Shown in pieces: positions 6,741-8,727 of a stretch of DNA of 8,727 nt. Within the stretch, counting starts at the first letter, position 1, and each line of letters starts with the position of its first letter. Origin of the DNA: Anaerobacillus sp. (GTDB taxonomy: Bacteria > Bacillota > Bacilli > Bacillales_H > Anaerobacillaceae); contig SKOL01000734.1 of the NCBI GenBank assembly GCA_007120055.1, forward strand, positions 1 to 8,727. The letters are read 5' to 3'. The notes beneath the pieces are model-generated. The model had not been told where the DNA came from. It did not search any database and saw nothing but the letters and a program-made list of their open reading frames with translations. The translations under genes were made by a program, and so were the position numbers.

Positions 6741-6894
6741 GGCGGTATTATATAAAGCTGAAAATACTAGAATTGACACTGGAAGATGCGTCTATTTTCT
6801 GCGCTGTTCCTTCAAGTACTTAGAAAGTTGGGAAACAGTTCTTAACTCCTCTTATTTTAAGGGCGAATTGTCCAATTGAAATGGGCGGCATTAT
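6741..6894. repeat. Unexplained ~150-nt block flanked by 11-nt direct repeats (MITE- or repeat-like)
   Basis: GGCGGTATTAT (6741-6751) recurs as GGCGGCATTAT (6884-6894), 10/11 identical, 143 nt apart. Just inside, AATTGACA (6771-6778) and TGTCCAATT (6869-6877) are roughly inverted. A weak hairpin is possible at 6804-6838 (CTGTT/AACAG) around the palindrome AAGTACTT (6813-6820). The block is visibly less AT-rich than the sequence to its right. Both strands are nearly open in the same codon register: + from about 6742 to TGA 6877, and - from ATG 6891 with a single stop at 6820-6822. Neither frame has a ribosome binding site. It may be a small insertion with target duplication or a dispersed intergenic repeat; no gene is claimed. 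Confidence 0.35.
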
Positions 6895-7226
6895 TTTTTA
6901 TAAAATTTTTTAATTTTTATAACAATAATACTTGAAATAAAACTATAAAACATGTAATAATAAAAATATAAATTTAAAGAAGTTAGTTTTTTTATAGATT
7001 GTTTTATAAAACTTTTTCGTTTTGAAAGGTTACTTCATATAAAACTATCAGTTAAGTGAAGTGAATTGCATAACTCCAATAAACAAGCCACATCAATCTA
7101 CATTTATTTGAAAACGATTTAACTCAACTATTGTAGGATTCTAGTGGCGTTAAATAAGGGTTATGACATTCACTAAGTTTATTATTCTTTTATTTGGAAG
7201 TTTTGCGCTAAGAAAGGGGACTAATT
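6895..7226. other. AT-rich non-coding leader of the GH2 gene
   Basis: This stretch holds no plausible gene. From about 6890 to 7020 it is almost entirely A and T with many A- and T-tracts, as in UP-element-like or bent promoter DNA. It has a perfect 12-bp palindrome GTTTTATAAAAC (7001-7012). A possible promoter is TTGAAA (6932-6937) with AATAAT (6956-6961) at 18 nt, which would leave a leader of about 260 nt. I see no convincing promoter nearer the gene. No T-box motif or known riboswitch core was recognised. Confidence 0.4.
7109..7122 (+). promoter_or_regulatory. Candidate CcpA cre site upstream of the GH2 gene
   Basis: TGAAAACGATTTAA matches the degenerate cre pattern TGNAANCGNWNNCA except for the penultimate base. 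It lies about 105 nt before the GH2 start codon. Catabolite repression of a glycosidase gene by CcpA with HPr(Ser-P) would be expected. A LacI-family operator would look similar. Confidence 0.38.
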
Positions 7227-8727
7227 ATGTTACTAGAAAAGGATTTGAAGTTACATTATCCGAGGCCACAATTTGTCAGAGATAACTGGTTGAATTTAAA
7301 TGGTGAATGGGAATTTGAATTTGATGATAAAAATATCGGTGAAGTTGAACGTTGGTTTGAAAAGAAAGCGTTCTCTAAAAAAATTGAAGTTCCGTTTTGT
7401 TATCAAAGTGAAAACTCAGGTGTTGAAGACTCAATAAAGCATGAAATTGTTTGGTATAAACGGTCATTTCTATGCAGTAAGATTGAAGGGGAACGGACAA
7501 TCATCCATTTTGAAGCAGCTGATTACGAAACTAAATTATGGGTGAATGGACAGTTTATAGGAAGTCACCGTGGCGGTCACGTACCATTTCAATTTGAAAT
7601 TACAAATGAGATTTTAGCAGGTGAAAATGAAATAGTTGTACGAGTAGAAGATAGAAATAGTTGTGAGCAGCCAATTGGAAAGCAATCTTGGAAAGAAGAT
7701 AATTTCTTGTGTTGGTACACAAGAACAACGGGGATTTGGCAGTCAGTTTGGATCGAAACAGTCAATGATTATTTTATTGAAAACGTTAAAATGAACCCTA
7801 ATATTGACACATCAAAAATAGAGATTGACGCTTACCTAGACGGTGAAGTGAAAAAAGGCTATTTAGAAGCAGAAATTTACTTTAACGGTGAATTTATTAG
7901 AAAAAGTGGTGTAAGCGTTATAAATAACAGAGCTCGACTTTCAATCGATGTAAGTGCAGAAACACCAGACTTTCGCGTTGAATATTGGACGCCTGATACG
8001 CCAAACTTATACGACATTACCTTCACACTAAGCGCTCAAGATGAAGTAAAAGATATCGTCAAAAGCTATTTTGGAATGAGAAAAATTAGCATGAAAGGGC
8101 AAAAAATTCTTTTAAACAATAAGGAGTTTTACCAAAAACTTATTTTAGATCAAGGTTATTATGAGAACGGTCTCATGACACCTAAATCTGTGGAAAATAT
8201 TAAATCAGATTTATATAAAGTGAAGGAAATGGGTTTTAATGGTGTACGAAAGCATCAGAAAATTGCTGATAATCGTTATATGTATTTATGCGATACATTA
8301 GGACTTGTGATGTGGGCTGAGATGCCGAGTGCTTTTGAATTTAACGATCGTGCGATGGAAAATACTATCCAGGAAATGAAAGGGTTAATTAAGAAACATT
8401 TCAATCATCCAAGTGTTATTGTTTATACGTTGCTTAATGAATCATGGGGAATCAATGAAGTATATAAAAACAAAGAACAGCAAAACTTTGTGAATGCACT
8501 TTACTATATGGTAAAAGCAATGGATTTCTCACGTTTGATCGTTGGTAATGACGGCTGGGAGCATACGATAACTGATATCCTAACGATTCACGATTACAAC
8601 TCAGATAGTGAAGCAATGCGGGAGTGTTATGCAAATATGGAGAAGGCTGTTAACGGAAGCCCTTCATTAACAAGTAAAAAGGAAAACTACTGTGAAGGTT
8701 ATCACTACAAAGGGGGACCGGTGATGA
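7227..8727 (+). CDS. Glycoside hydrolase family 2 enzyme, 3' end outside window
   Basis: The frame is open for 500 codons from ATG 7227 to the end of the window, behind AAAGGGGA (7213-7220, 6 nt spacing). Residues about 10-180 form the jelly-roll sugar-binding domain (YPRPQFVRDNWLNLNGEWEF near the start, RTTGIWQSVWIE near 167-178). Residues about 185-285 are the Ig-like sandwich. The TIM barrel begins near 295 (LILDQGYYENG from 305, then GFNGVRKHQK, LGLVMWAEMPS). NESWG with acid/base Glu405 is present. The sequence stops at GGPVM, just before where the nucleophile Glu motif is expected. There is no signal peptide, so the enzyme is cytoplasmic and needs imported oligosaccharide or glycoside. 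GH2 covers beta-galactosidases, beta-glucuronidases, beta-mannosidases and others. I cannot choose, so no gene symbol is given. Family call is firm. Confidence 0.9.
   Translation, partial: MLLEKDLKLHYPRPQFVRDNWLNLNGEWEFEFDDKNIGEVERWFEKKAFSKKIEVPFCYQSENSGVEDSIKHEIVWYKRSFLCSKIEGERTIIHFEAADYETKLWVNGQFIGSHRGGHVPFQFEITNEILAGENEIVVRVEDRNSCEQPIGKQSWKEDNFLCWYTRTTGIWQSVWIETVNDYFIENVKMNPNIDTSKIEIDAYLDGEVKKGYLEAEIYFNGEFIRKSGVSVINNRARLSIDVSAETPDFRVEYWTPDTPNLYDITFTLSAQDEVKDIVKSYFGMRKISMKGQKILLNNKEFYQKLILDQGYYENGLMTPKSVENIKSDLYKVKEMGFNGVRKHQKIADNRYMYLCDTLGLVMWAEMPSAFEFNDRAMENTIQEMKGLIKKHFNHPSVIVYTLLNESWGINEVYKNKEQQNFVNALYYMVKAMDFSRLIVGNDGWEHTITDILTIHDYNSDSEAMRECYANMEKAVNGSPSLTSKKENYCEGYHYKGGPVM

Noticed and set aside
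6748..6891. Minus-strand 48-codon frame in the repeat-like block
   Set aside because: It contains an in-frame stop at its midpoint and has no ribosome binding site. Treated as part of a possible repeat, not a gene.
8452..8634. Minus-strand open frame within the GH2 gene
   Set aside because: Lies fully antisense to the TIM-barrel coding region and has no supporting features.
1..8727. CRISPR array, tRNA/rRNA genes, phage defence or other novel multi-gene system
   Set aside because: No regularly spaced repeats, no tRNA- or rRNA-like segments, and no defence-type domains were seen. The genes are sugar transport, regulation and hydrolysis functions.

Overview
The window looks like chromosome of a low-GC Gram-positive rod of the Bacillaceae type. 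Coding regions are AT-rich, ribosome binding sites are strong GGAGG-type, and several starts are GTG. The fructose PTS operon has the fruR-fruK-fruA order known from Bacillus. HPr carries both the His15 and Ser46 phosphorylation sites typical of Firmicutes. Species cannot be fixed from sequence alone. All convincing genes and gene remnants lie on the + strand.

Left part (1-2381), a sugar-acid/sugar catabolic locus in decay. The window opens inside a GntP-family permease (C-terminal 214 residues). An intact LacI-family regulator follows. Directly against the regulator's stop codon lies only the last ~70 codons of a sugar phosphate isomerase/epimerase (1719-1949), ending in the family-typical MWWA terminus. 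A hairpin follows (1969-2017), then a second 5'-truncated remnant (2022-2381) that resembles the cytoplasmic C-terminal end of DUF2254 membrane proteins. Two consecutive 3' ends without their 5' parts point to deletions between lacI and the fructose operon.

Centre (2499-6694), a well-formed fructose utilisation unit. It comprises fruR (DeoR-family repressor), fruK (1-phosphofructokinase, ATGA overlap with fruR), fruA (one-chain PTS EIIABC) and, 95 nt further on, ptsH (HPr). FruA imports and phosphorylates fructose to fructose-1-phosphate using phosphate relayed through HPr. FruK converts this to fructose-1,6-bisphosphate. FruR is expected to sense fructose-1-phosphate. A sigma-A-like promoter (2626-2654) overlaps helically phased TTTTGA repeats that could be FruR operators. 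Two terminators with identical 12-nt stem arms (2499-2535 and 6657-6694) bracket the unit.

Right part (6695-8727). A ~530-nt non-coding region holds a MITE-like or repeat-like block of about 150 nt flanked by an 11-nt direct repeat (10/11 identical). A very AT-rich stretch and a candidate CcpA cre site follow. Then comes a cytoplasmic glycoside hydrolase family 2 enzyme (from 7227), which runs off the window after 500 codons, past the acid/base Glu405 but before the nucleophile motif.

I see no convincing new biochemical system. The least explained features are the two remnants, the ~150-nt element at 6741-6894, and the HPr gene placed in the fructose operon without Enzyme I.
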